Position numbers and translations under genes: made by a program. Positions 24,437 through 33,039 of a DNA stretch of 39,869 nt are shown here, piece by piece (positions within the stretch are counted from its first letter, which is position 1; every line of letters starts with the position of its first letter). The notes beneath the pieces are model-generated. The model was not told the DNA's origin, did not search any database, and was given only the letters and a program-made list of their open reading frames with translations. Source of the stretch: Pseudomonadota bacterium (lineage in GTDB: Bacteria; Pseudomonadota; Alphaproteobacteria; Micropepsales; Micropepsaceae); contig JAJZDZ010000025.1 of NCBI GenBank assembly GCA_021851325.1, positions 1 through 39,869 of the forward strand, given 5' to 3'.

Positions 24437-25966
24437 TCAGAACCGGTAGTAAATGAATTCGCTGACAGCACCCGAATTGATTGCATCGATGCCCGCGAAA
24501 AGAATAGCAGCAGAGAGAATGGCAAATTGCGGTGTCAGGCGAAAGGCAAAAAGTTGTCCCAAGCGCGTTTGGGCTTCCGGTACGAAGCCACAAAGCTCCA
24601 TGCTGTTGGGCAGACCCCAGCAAATGAAGAGCCCAAGGATCGGGGCCCCTATATCAAGCCACATCCGGGTCTGATCAAATTCCTGCCTGATGATATGCAG
24701 ACCCATGACCGTGAAATCATGATAGATGCCGAACACTTTCAGCGCATTCGACATCAGCTGAATCCCGTTCAGACCGATGAGCCCGGCGTAAACCGAGTAG
24801 GCCGCATGCATGGTGTCAGCACGAAACAGCACCCAAGCAAGAGCAACGGCGAAGAAAGTAAGTCCTTTTGCCAGGGGGGGAGAAAGAGACCAGCCACGTG
24901 GCTTTGCACTCAGGCGCCAGGCATGGTTGACGAGCAGATAAAAGCCGTGCAACGCACCCCAGAGGACAAAGGTCCAGCCTGCACCATGCCACAGGCCGCC
25001 GATGGTCATGGTCAGCATCAGATTGAGGTACCGGCGGAACTTGCCTTTGCGGTTACCACCAAGGGGAATATAAAGGTAATCGCGCAGGAACGCCGACAAG
25101 GTCATATGCCAGGTGCGCCAGAATTCGATGATATTCTCGGACTTATAAGGCGCGAGGAAGTTGACGGGCAGGGTGACGCCAAACAGAAGGGCAAGACCCA
25201 GCGCCATGTCACTGTAGCCGGAGAAGTCAAAATAAATCTGAAACGTGTAAGACAGCATACCTCCCCAGGCCGAAATCAGGCCGGGTGGTGAATGCTGATT
25301 GGCCGCCGTGAACACGGGCGTCGCCAGGCGCGCGAAGCCGTCTGCCAAAAGGACTTTTTTCGCCAGTCCTATGGCAAAGAGCATGATTGCCCGCGGCGCG
25401 TTGTCCAGCTTGTTTTCATTCAGTTTTTCGGGCGTCAGCTGCGGCATCATCTGCTTGTGGTGGATGATGGGGCCCGCAATCAGATGTGGAAAAAAGCTGA
25501 CAAAGAGAAGATAGCGCGGAAAATCATACTCGGCAGCCTGGCCACGGGAGGCGTCCACCAGAAAGGCAATCTGCGTAAAGGTGTAAAAGGATATGCCGAG
25601 GGGCAGGCTGATATGCGGAATGGCGAAGCTGAAGCCCAGAGCATCAAGATTGCCGACGATGAACGCCGCATATTTGAAGTAACCGAGAAGCGATAGATCG
25701 AAGCCAACGCCGAGGAACAAGATTGCGCCACGACTCTGACCGTTTGCAGCACGGCGCGCCAAGGCCCGCCCGACCATGAAATTGGTCACTGCAGAAGCCA
25801 GAAGCGGAGGCAGAAGCGTCAATCCCGCAGAGGCGTAAAAGACCAGCGAGCCGGCAGCCAGCCAGTATTGCGCCGCCCTCCCCCCCAACACCATACGAAT
25901 GGCAAAGAAGCCAACGAGGACTGCCGGGAGAAATTCGAACAGAAACTGATCGGAGTTAAAAAGCAA
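24437..25966 (-). CDS. MBOAT-family O-acyltransferase (AlgI-like)
   Basis: Integral-membrane O-acyltransferase of 509 residues with about ten to twelve membrane segments. Family landmarks are clear: ISFYTFTQIAFLVDASRG, FVSFFPHLIAGPIIHHKQMMPQL, FDFSGYSDMALGLALLFG, EFWRTWHMTLSAFLRDYLYIPLGGNRKG and the active-site His in GGLWHGAGWTFVLWGALHG. No ATG fits the N-terminus; family members begin MLFNS, and here LLFNSDQF is encoded with TTG at 25966 preceded by GAGG at 6 nt, so I take that TTG as the start (a TTG at 25984 is the longer alternative). With the following SGNH-like gene it forms an acylation unit; no polysaccharide biosynthesis genes are near, so the acceptor is unknown. Confidence 0.9.
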   Translation of the reverse strand: MLFNSDQFLFEFLPAVLVGFFAIRMVLGGRAAQYWLAAGSLVFYASAGLTLLPPLLASAVTNFMVGRALARRAANGQSRGAILFLGVGFDLSLLGYFKYAAFIVGNLDALGFSFAIPHISLPLGISFYTFTQIAFLVDASRGQAAEYDFPRYLLFVSFFPHLIAGPIIHHKQMMPQLTPEKLNENKLDNAPRAIMLFAIGLAKKVLLADGFARLATPVFTAANQHSPPGLISAWGGMLSYTFQIYFDFSGYSDMALGLALLFGVTLPVNFLAPYKSENIIEFWRTWHMTLSAFLRDYLYIPLGGNRKGKFRRYLNLMLTMTIGGLWHGAGWTFVLWGALHGFYLLVNHAWRLSAKPRGWSLSPPLAKGLTFFAVALAWVLFRADTMHAAYSVYAGLIGLNGIQLMSNALKVFGIYHDFTVMGLHIIRQEFDQTRMWLDIGAPILGLFICWGLPNSMELCGFVPEAQTRLGQLFAFRLTPQFAILSAAILFAGIDAINSGAVSEFIYYRF

Positions 25967-26776
25967 AGGCCGCCTCAGTGCCAACCGTCTCAGTCTGCTA
26001 TCGTTTTAGACTGTGCGGGTCAATGCGAAGCGAACCGGTGCACGAGCAGACAAGGACCTCCGTCTTGAACGGGGGGAGCCGGCTCCACCAGCCCTTCGCA
26101 TGGTTCCCCGGCCGTGACCTTGCCCGGACGTCAGCGGACGAGGCTGGAGGAAGGCGGCAAAGTCGGCGGTGATCATTACCGCGCTGGCAAGAATGCAATT
26201 GTGGGAGCCACCCGCCCCAGTCCTGAAAATTCTCCAAGACCCGACGGATGCAGCTGAGCAGCATCACACAGCGAGGCTGCAGACTGCGTTCTGCACAGAG
26301 CGGCCCTTGCTGCTTCGCGATTTCGGCGTCGCACCAGATGCCGCGGCGGCAGACACAAGTGCGTCTGCGCCGTCACGTCCGTGAACCGAACGCCCAAGGA
26401 GGATGCCAAGCCAGTCATGGTACCCCCTGGAGGCGCGCGGGGCTTTCTGCCCCATTTCCGGCATCCCCGTTCGCGCGGCGCGCCGCAGCGGCTGAACGCT
26501 GCCGCGGCCACGTGCGAATCTCGGAGTAGGCGGCGCTCACCCGGTCCCCGAGCAGCGAGCAGAACACCGCTCCGCCGCATGGGGGCCTCCTCAGCACAAT
26601 TTGATCAATCTGGGCTTCACCAATCCCAGCAATTGGAGGAGGCTCCCGCCCGACACATCGGTCCTGGGGGCCCCGGCGGCAGGGGGATTGCCGGCGGCCA
26701 CGATGTCGAGCACCCCGCCAGTCACGACCGCACGCGCAGGTTCGCCCCGGTCTCGTCACGAAAGGAATGTTTCTTC
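25967..26776. other. 810-bp divergent intergenic region, no convincing gene
   Basis: This gap lies between the MBOAT start (minus) and the BNR-repeat protein start (plus). Several frames stay open for up to about 130 codons on both strands, but their composition is Arg/Pro/Ser-rich, with no recognisable domain, and resembles the chance openness of GC-rich DNA. It holds a perfect palindrome GGAGCCGGCTCC at 26075-26086 and TTGATCAA at 26601-26608. It could be a long divergent control region or the remains of a decayed gene; I cannot decide. Confidence 0.5.
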
Positions 26777-29700
26777 ATGGCACGCCGCCGCCTTAAATAC
26801 GTCGCTCCCGTACTGTTGCTGTGCGCAGGGAGTCTTGCCGGTCCGGCGAGCGCCGGCTCCATACCGGCAGCGAGCTATAAGGCGCTCCATTGGCGTAATA
26901 TCGGTCCCTTTCTTGGCGGTCGCTCCATCGCCGTAGCTGGTGCGGCAACCCGGCCCGGCACGTTTTACTTCGGTTCGACAGGTGGTGGGGTATGGAAGAC
27001 GCAGGATTATGGACTCCACTGGAAGCTGATTTCCACTCAAACCTTTAAATCTGGCTCCGTGGGTGCTCTGGCCGTCGCCCCTTCCGACCCCAATGTGATC
27101 TATGTCGGCATGGGTGAATCAGCAATCCGTGGTGACATGGCTACAGGCGATGGCATCTATAGATCCACGGACGGCGGTAAGACCTGGATGCACGTCGGCT
27201 TAGCGCACACCCATGTCATTAGCCAGATCGTCATCGACCCGCACAATCCCGATCACGTCTGGGTTGCCGCTCTCGGACACGTCTTTGGGCCCAATCCCGA
27301 TCGTGGCGTCTATGAGACCAGCGATGGCGGGCAGCATTGGAAAAAGGTTCTGTTCGTCAACGACAAGACCGGTGCAATCGATCTGGCAATCGATCCCCAT
27401 AATGCCCGCATTCTCTATGCCGCCATGTGGCAGGCGTACCGGCTGCCATGGAAGCTGTCGAGCGGCGGCCCTGGCAGCGGGCTTTATAAATCGACCGATG
27501 GTGGTGCTCACTGGACTAACATTTCGACCAATCCGGGAATGCCCAAGGGCATCCTCGGCAAGATCGGGATCACGGTCTCCGGCGCCAATTCGAATCGGCT
27601 TTATGCCATAATTGAAGCCAAGGCCGGTGGTGTGTTTCGTTCCAATGATGGAGGCGCAACCTGGACTCGCGTCTTCCACAAATCTGTGCTGACACAGCGT
27701 GCCTGGTATTTCTCGCACATCTATGCCGATCCCAAAAACGTCAATACCGTCTATGCACCAGAGGTTGGCGGCATCTACAAATCTACCGACGGCGGCGAAA
27801 GCTTCAGCCCACTTCGGCCGCCGCATGGCGACGTTCATGTCCTTTGGATTGATCCCCAAAACCCCAAGATCATGATCGACGGCAATGACGGGGGCGCTTC
27901 GGTCAGCCTCAATGGCGGCAAGACGTTCAGCCCGCAGGACAATCAGCCCACAGCGCAGTTCTATCATGTGGCTGTCGACGACCAGTTTCCCTACCATGTC
28001 TACGCATCACAGCAGGATCGCGGGACCATAGAAATTCCGAGTCGAAGCGCCGGAGCTGGCATCACCAATGGCGACATTCGTCATCTGATGGGTGGTGAAA
28101 GCGGCTTCGTCGTGCCGTTTCCAGGCATGCCCTGGATCACCTACGCCGGTGGATATGACGGTGCCCTATCGAAATACAATCGTCGCACCGGACAGCACCA
28201 GGAGGTTGACGTCTGGCCAGATGATCCCATGGGCCATGCCGCCGCAAATCTGAAATACCGCTTCCAGTGGACCTACCCGATCCTGATTTCCAAGTACAAG
28301 CCACACGATATCTATGTTGGCGCACAGTACGTCATGCGCAGCAGCGACGGAGGGAGAAGCTGGCAAAGGATCAGCCCGGATCTGACCCGCAACGACAAGT
28401 CCAAGCAGGCGTCATCGGGCGGCCCGCTGACCCAGGACAATACCTCGGTGGAATATTATGACACCGTATTTGCTCTGGCCGAATCGCCAGTGCGCCAAGG
28501 CGTGTTGTGGGCCGGATCGGACGATGGCCTGGTGCATGTTTCGAAGGATGGCGGCCACACCTGGAGCAATGTCACGCCCTCCGGACTTCCACCTTTTGCC
28601 ACCATCAGCACGATCGATCCTTCCCACTTCGATCCTGGTACCGCTTTTATCGCGGCACGGCGTTACCGCCAGGACGATTTCAAGCCCTATATCTATGTGA
28701 CCCATGACTACGGCGCACATTGGCAAAAGATTACCCACGGCCTGCCGGACAATCAGTCGAGCTTCGTTGTACGCCAGGATACCAAGGATCCAGATCTGCT
28801 GTTCGCAGGCACGCTCGACGGTGTCTACGTCTCTTTTGACGGCGGTCACGACTGGCAGTCATTACAGGCCAACCTGCCGCACGTACCTGTCCGCGACATG
28901 GTCATTCAGGCCAAAGCCGATCAGCTGGTGCTTGCCACACATGGTCGCTCGTTCTGGATTCTCGATGACCTGGAGCCGCTACGCGAGCTTTCAGCCAAAG
29001 TTGTGAAAGCCAGCTCCTACCTCTTCCGACCCGAGGCCACTTACCTCACCTATGGCTGGTACGTGCCGCACGCCGTTAAATATGGAATGGGGCAAAATCC
29101 GCCTAATGGCGTCGTGGTGTACTACGATCTCAAGCGCAAGCCCGCTCCCAGTGAGAAAGTGTCCCTGACGTTCTCAACCCAAAGCGGCGAGAAAATCGCT
29201 TCGTTCTCCAATCTGACCGACGCCTCCGGAAAGCCGCTCAAGCCAAACAAGAATTTCTATCCTCCGAAGAAGCCCAAGCAGTCCGATGTGGTTCGCACCG
29301 ACGCTGGAATGAATCGCTTCGTCTGGCAAATGCATTATCCGAAAGCAACCAAAGTGCCAGGTGCGATCATCTGGGAAGGATCTATGCAGGGGCCCAAGAT
29401 CGTACCGGGAACCTATCGCGTGACGCTTTCTGTTGGTGGTGTCAGTCAAACGCAAACATTCGTTGTTCGGGAGGACCCGAGAAACACGGCTACCCAGGCA
29501 GATCTGAAGGCACAGCTGGCGCTGGCGATGCAGATCCACAGAAAGCTGGACCTAACCGACCGTTCGATCCTGCAGCTGCGCGCTGTGCGTTCAGAAGTTC
29601 AGCATTATGCCAGCCAGCTCAAACACGTGACCAGCAACCCTGAAATCAGCAAGAATGCCAAGTCGATAGTGCACCAGCTTGATCAGATCGAGGCAGCACT

Positions 29701-29968
29701 CATTCAGACCAAATCGCATGCCGATGAAGACCCACTCAACTATCCCATCCGCCTAAACAACAAGCTGGCAACGCTGGCCGCAGAAGTAAGCTATACCTTC
29801 GCACGGCCGACACAGCAGGATTATGCCGTCTATAAGGAGCTTGCGGGCCAGGTGGATGCGCAACTTGCAAAGCTGAATAACGTTCTGACTGAGCAATTGC
29901 CTCTGCTAAACCAGTTGATCAAGAAAAGTGGGGTGGAACCAATCAGCGTTCCACCGCAGAAGGCCTGA
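26777..29968 (+). CDS. Large secreted protein with VPS10/sortilin-type BNR (Asp-box) beta-propellers
   Basis: A 1063-residue exported protein with signal peptide (VAPVLLLCAGSLAGPASA|GS). From about residue 40 to 700 it carries roughly eleven Asp-box motifs of the form S-x-D-G-G-x-x-W: for example RSTDGGKTW, ETSDGGQHW, KSTDGGAHW, RSNDGGATW, KSTDGGESF, RSSDGGRSW, SKDGGHTW and SFDGGHDW. These build one or two sialidase-like propellers, often annotated as WD40/YVTN/BNR glycosyl hydrolase. After ATHGRSFWILDD a C-terminal part with beta-rich (GTYRVTLSVGGVSQTQTFVV) and helical (DLKAQLALAMQIHRKLD onwards) segments follows. The catalytic residues of a true sialidase are not evident. ATG at 26777 has AAAGGA 10 nt upstream and is the first codon before a signal peptide. 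Confidence 0.88.
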   Translation: MARRRLKYVAPVLLLCAGSLAGPASAGSIPAASYKALHWRNIGPFLGGRSIAVAGAATRPGTFYFGSTGGGVWKTQDYGLHWKLISTQTFKSGSVGALAVAPSDPNVIYVGMGESAIRGDMATGDGIYRSTDGGKTWMHVGLAHTHVISQIVIDPHNPDHVWVAALGHVFGPNPDRGVYETSDGGQHWKKVLFVNDKTGAIDLAIDPHNARILYAAMWQAYRLPWKLSSGGPGSGLYKSTDGGAHWTNISTNPGMPKGILGKIGITVSGANSNRLYAIIEAKAGGVFRSNDGGATWTRVFHKSVLTQRAWYFSHIYADPKNVNTVYAPEVGGIYKSTDGGESFSPLRPPHGDVHVLWIDPQNPKIMIDGNDGGASVSLNGGKTFSPQDNQPTAQFYHVAVDDQFPYHVYASQQDRGTIEIPSRSAGAGITNGDIRHLMGGESGFVVPFPGMPWITYAGGYDGALSKYNRRTGQHQEVDVWPDDPMGHAAANLKYRFQWTYPILISKYKPHDIYVGAQYVMRSSDGGRSWQRISPDLTRNDKSKQASSGGPLTQDNTSVEYYDTVFALAESPVRQGVLWAGSDDGLVHVSKDGGHTWSNVTPSGLPPFATISTIDPSHFDPGTAFIAARRYRQDDFKPYIYVTHDYGAHWQKITHGLPDNQSSFVVRQDTKDPDLLFAGTLDGVYVSFDGGHDWQSLQANLPHVPVRDMVIQAKADQLVLATHGRSFWILDDLEPLRELSAKVVKASSYLFRPEATYLTYGWYVPHAVKYGMGQNPPNGVVVYYDLKRKPAPSEKVSLTFSTQSGEKIASFSNLTDASGKPLKPNKNFYPPKKPKQSDVVRTDAGMNRFVWQMHYPKATKVPGAIIWEGSMQGPKIVPGTYRVTLSVGGVSQTQTFVVREDPRNTATQADLKAQLALAMQIHRKLDLTDRSILQLRAVRSEVQHYASQLKHVTSNPEISKNAKSIVHQLDQIEAALIQTKSHADEDPLNYPIRLNNKLATLAAEVSYTFARPTQQDYAVYKELAGQVDAQLAKLNNVLTEQLPLLNQLIKKSGVEPISVPPQKA

Positions 29969-29974
29969 CGGGAA

Positions 29975-30005
29975 TGACGGCACGGACACCTAACCCGTGC
30001 CGTCA
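29975..30005. terminator. Perfect 11-bp hairpin between convergent genes
   Basis: TGACGGCACGG (29975-29985) and CCGTGCCGTCA (29995-30005) are exact complements around a 9-nt loop. The hairpin fills the 34-bp gap between the BNR-repeat gene and the convergent HAD gene and includes the HAD stop codon. Stem strength and place fit a bidirectional terminator, but there is no T-run on either side, so it may act by Rho or as a 3'-end protector. Confidence 0.6.
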
Positions 30006-30689
30006 TGCCACCATCGGCAGTGACGACAGTACCTGGGTTGCGTGTGACCAATCCGAAAGCAGCTTGCTTGCGCCTGCACGCTCAAGGTATGGGCCCCGGC
30101 TCTCCCCCATGTGCCCGCCACCAAGAAATCCCCATACCTGCATACCGGCTGCCCGCGCGGCGCAGATTCCATTTACGCTGTCTTCAATGACCAGACAGTG
30201 CTCGGGAGCGACGCTGAGTTCCCGGGCAACGTGAAGGAACAGATCGGGCGCGGGTTTGCCGCGACTGACGAGGTCTGCCGAATAGACATGCGGCGCGAAC
30301 GCCTCCCACAGTCCGGTCAGGCTCAGTTTCAACTTCAGGCCGTCGGTCCCACTCGAACTGGCAACGGCCTTGCGCTGACCGATTCTCTCTACCGCCGAGG
30401 CGGCTCCTGGCACCGCACGCAGTTCGCCTTCACCAAGTGCCGCACGGTAGCGAGCGTGACAGGTTTCACGAAAGCCTACAGGCAGGGCACGGCCCAGCCG
30501 CTGCCGGCACTCCGCCTCAAGAGCACTATAGAAATCATCGCCGCTCATTCCCATGTAACGGTCGATAAAGGCATCGTGGGTGTAGTCGAGGCCGATTTCG
30601 GACAGAGCCGAGAGTTCGATCTTGAGCGACAGAACTTCACTGTCGACGAGTACACCGTCACAATCGAAGAGAATGGCCTTTACTAACAT
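30003..30689 (-). CDS. HAD-superfamily phosphatase (beta-phosphoglucomutase/GPH-like)
   Basis: A 228-residue HAD hydrolase, subfamily with an alpha-helical cap after motif I. Motif I is LFDCDGVLVDSE (nucleophile Asp at about 9), motif II VASSSGTDGLKLKLSLTGL, motif III Lys in SRGKPAPDLFL, and motif IV VIEDSVNGICAARAAGM. All catalytic residues are present. Substrate may be a sugar phosphate or phosphoglycolate; the sequence does not decide. The ATG at 30689 (GGGAG 5 nt upstream) begins with the usual MLVKAILFDCDG. Its stop lies inside the hairpin at 29975-30005. It is the last minus gene after the saccharopine-dehydrogenase-like gene, 232 bp away. Confidence 0.92.
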   Translation of the reverse strand: MLVKAILFDCDGVLVDSEVLSLKIELSALSEIGLDYTHDAFIDRYMGMSGDDFYSALEAECRQRLGRALPVGFRETCHARYRAALGEGELRAVPGAASAVERIGQRKAVASSSGTDGLKLKLSLTGLWEAFAPHVYSADLVSRGKPAPDLFLHVARELSVAPEHCLVIEDSVNGICAARAAGMQVWGFLGGGHMGESRGPYLERAGASKLLSDWSHATQVLSSLPMVA

Positions 30690-30921
30690 CACAGCTCCCA
30701 TCTCCACGCTGCAACCAGGCAAGGCACAGCGTATCAGCCGGAACTGAGCACGGTTCACAGATTTCGTCCATTATTATGGTGCCACCTCTGCAACAAGTGG
30801 CCATCATCTTTCTGGCGCTATCCAGCTGCTGCAGGAACTGGCAGTTGCCCAGCCCACCGGGGTTCCCCGCAGGTCCACAGATCTATAGCGGCGTTGCCGC
30901 GATAAAACATGCAAATGAGCC
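30690..30921. other. 232-bp intergenic region, no gene seen
   Basis: Between the HAD gene start and the saccharopine-dehydrogenase-like stop, both on minus. A perfect 12-bp palindrome CGGGG-TT-CCCCG lies at 30858-30869, about 55 bp after the dehydrogenase stop on its strand, and could be a 3'-end hairpin. No clear -35/-10 pair was recognised for the HAD gene. Confidence 0.4.
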
Positions 30922-31995
30922 TCAGCTCCCTTCGCCATCGAGCAGGAATTCTCCTCCTGCGCGCAAGGCAAGGTCGGGTCCGAACAGCGCGCCAGGTGTG
31001 TATGCTCCGGGAGGTGCGTCGTCGTGGGCGAGGCGCAGCACTATGTCAGCTGCCACGGCTGCAGTAAAAGCCATGGCTTCACCTGTGCGCAACCAGCCTT
31101 GACGGATCTCGCCAGATGGCCACTCGACGCGGGCATGAGTCCATGAATGCGTCGCGCCTGCAGATTGCGGCGTGAGCGTAACATCTGCCAGCAAGCGGCC
31201 GACAAGATTGTGGAAGGTACGAAACCAGCACAGCCTTGCCGCGACAGGCAACAGACGACGCCACATTGCTGAGTTTGGTACAAGACTGGAGGCGGCAATG
31301 ACAAATGCAGCACCACTTGCACGCTGTGCTCCTATAAGGTCGCCGCTGGGTACGGCAAACGTCTCAACCTGAGCGCCGTCGGGTAGGTTCAGGATCTCCA
31401 TATCGCCGAAGACGGGCATATGGATTAGCTGCGCCTCCCTATATTGCAATCCACCCAGGAAAAGAGACGAAATGATACTTCCTGCCATCGCTGCGCCAAT
31501 ACGAAAGGATGTGGGAGCCATCACTGGTATAGTCGCTGCGCGAATGCGCTGCGCCCCGGGACGGTTAGAACAGAGCGCCATCACCACACTTTCCACCGCG
31601 AGTATGCCAAATCCTGCGCCCGTTACGAGTGTACGGTCCGTCAGCTTCGCCGCGGCACCGAGTTCGAGGATGGGAAGGATAGATGATATTTCATTCGACA
31701 CATCGACGTAATGCGTACCTGGCGGGCAGGCCTGGGCAATCGGCAGGGCACTTTTGTCAAATGGCCCAATCGTATTGATCACCACCTTTGGTGCGTTACG
31801 GGTGATCTCCGAGGCGATGTCCTCGATGGTTTCGACCGTGACCACCCTGGTGTCATCACTGACCGTCGCCGCCAGATTCCTCAGCCCCATCCCATCGCGG
31901 CCGACAAGGACCGGCAACAGCCCTGCGCCCGCGAGGTGATGGGTGATGGCCCGACCACAGCGCCCGCTTGCTCCCAGTATCCATGTTTCGCCCAT
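30922..31995 (-). CDS. Saccharopine dehydrogenase-like NAD(P)-binding protein
   Basis: A 357-residue protein with an N-terminal Rossmann fold: WILGASGRCGRAITHHLAGAG is the dinucleotide loop, followed by LVGRD and the VVINTIGPFDKSALPIAQAC segment typical of the saccharopine-dehydrogenase NADP-binding domain (trans-acting enoyl reductase group). The GTHYVDVSNE segment also fits that family. The C-terminal half is diverged and has short hydrophobic stretches. Substrate unknown. ATG at 31995 lacks a strong ribosome-binding site. It lies 349 bp after the phosphoribosyltransferase gene on the same strand, so it may have its own promoter. Confidence 0.82.
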   Translation of the reverse strand: MGETWILGASGRCGRAITHHLAGAGLLPVLVGRDGMGLRNLAATVSDDTRVVTVETIEDIASEITRNAPKVVINTIGPFDKSALPIAQACPPGTHYVDVSNEISSILPILELGAAAKLTDRTLVTGAGFGILAVESVVMALCSNRPGAQRIRAATIPVMAPTSFRIGAAMAGSIISSLFLGGLQYREAQLIHMPVFGDMEILNLPDGAQVETFAVPSGDLIGAQRASGAAFVIAASSLVPNSAMWRRLLPVAARLCWFRTFHNLVGRLLADVTLTPQSAGATHSWTHARVEWPSGEIRQGWLRTGEAMAFTAAVAADIVLRLAHDDAPPGAYTPGALFGPDLALRAGGEFLLDGEGS

Positions 31996-32344
31996 TGGAT
32001 GCCCACCGCCTGTTCCCCTGCCCGGCCCAGTCTGGCTCTGCCTCCACTCTTCGCTGGTACCGCTGCAGACCTGCGGCCCAACAGCGAACAGGTTCCTCTC
32101 GAGACAACACCAACCTTAGAGCTTGCGCGACAAGCCGTCCGCCAGTGGCGCATGGACTTTACTCCGGTTTGAGAATTCGACAACCGGCGATGACGGTCCT
32201 GCTCTGCTTGCCCCTTCACGACCACGCCTTCCACCCGCCCCATCACGCGGCTTCCTCTCACAACGCACGCCGCCCGACCGCCGGCCACGAGGGCAGCGCG
32301 CCGTTCAGGCTGCCTGCTGAGGGTGCCGCTGCCACAAGCCCTTC
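31996..32344. other. 349-bp intergenic region, no gene seen
   Basis: Between the phosphoribosyltransferase stop and the saccharopine-dehydrogenase-like start. An inverted repeat CCGGTT-N12-AACCGG (32164-32187) lies near the middle, and inside it GAATTC is flanked by TTGA and GACAA, giving a loose TTG-N9-CAA pattern, one base longer than an FNR-type box. It could be a hairpin ending the upstream transcript or an operator. Open frames on both strands have no family-like content. Confidence 0.4.
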
Positions 32345-33028
32345 TCAGCCGGCTTCAGCTGGCGGCGGCTGCGCTCGCGGGACGCCAGCCGCGCGAACCT
32401 CCGCCAGGAGGCGAACGACATCATCATCGTCCAGCTGACGAAATTCCTGGTAATAGTAACCTATTGCGACCAGATCTTCAGGCGCTTCCAAACAAACCAG
32501 CCGGTCAGCGTCCTTGCGAAGCGCCTGCAGCGACTGACGCGCCGCCACTGGAACGGCAAGAACTATCAACTTCGGCTGCCGCCTGCGCAAAGCCATCAGT
32601 GCGACCTTCATGGTCGCGCCAGTGGCAATGCCGTCATCGACAACGATAGCAACGCGTCCCTTCGGATCAAGCGGTACCCGATCCCCCAAGTAGCGGCGAC
32701 GTCGACGCTCGATTTCCGCGAGCTCACGGCCGCATGCCGTGTTGAATACCTCGTTCGCAATCCGCACCGTCGCCAACACCTCCTCATTTCGGAACACCAT
32801 TGGCGCGCCGCCATCTATAACCGACCCCATGGCCAATTCAGGTTGCCACGGCAGACCGATTTTGCGTACCAGTAGAAGCTCGAGTGGGGCCTCAAGCACT
32901 ATTGCCACACCTGCAGCCACCTCGACACCGCCGCGGGGCAACGCATAGATCACTGGCTGATCGGCCTTATAGTTCGCCAAAGCCTGACCAAGCTTTTGTC
33001 CGGCCTCGCGACGATCACGGAACATCAT
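32345..33028 (-). CDS. Phosphoribosyltransferase-domain protein (stress-locus type)
   Basis: A 227-residue type I PRTase-fold protein. The PRPP-binding loop VAIVVDDGIATGATM at about 126-140 has both acidic residues and the TGAT turn. The N-terminal YALPRGGVEVAAGVAIVL and LLLVRKIGLPWQPELAMGSV are typical of the group found fused to, or beside, a dienelactone-hydrolase-like domain; mycobacterial Rv0571c in the hypoxia-linked DosR set is, as I recall, such a fusion. Here the two are separate genes 11 bp apart, hydrolase first. The nucleobase substrate is unknown. The ATG at 33028 (AAAGGA upstream at 6-7 nt) is followed by a second ATG. Confidence 0.9.
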   Translation of the reverse strand: MMFRDRREAGQKLGQALANYKADQPVIYALPRGGVEVAAGVAIVLEAPLELLLVRKIGLPWQPELAMGSVIDGGAPMVFRNEEVLATVRIANEVFNTACGRELAEIERRRRRYLGDRVPLDPKGRVAIVVDDGIATGATMKVALMALRRRQPKLIVLAVPVAARQSLQALRKDADRLVCLEAPEDLVAIGYYYQEFRQLDDDDVVRLLAEVRAAGVPRAQPPPAEAG

Positions 33029-33039
33029 CCGTGTTCCTT

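Noticed and set aside
26381..26776. 132-residue N-terminal extension of the BNR-repeat protein
   Set aside because: The ATG at 26777 is directly followed by a good signal peptide and has a ribosome-binding site; an upstream extension would bury it.
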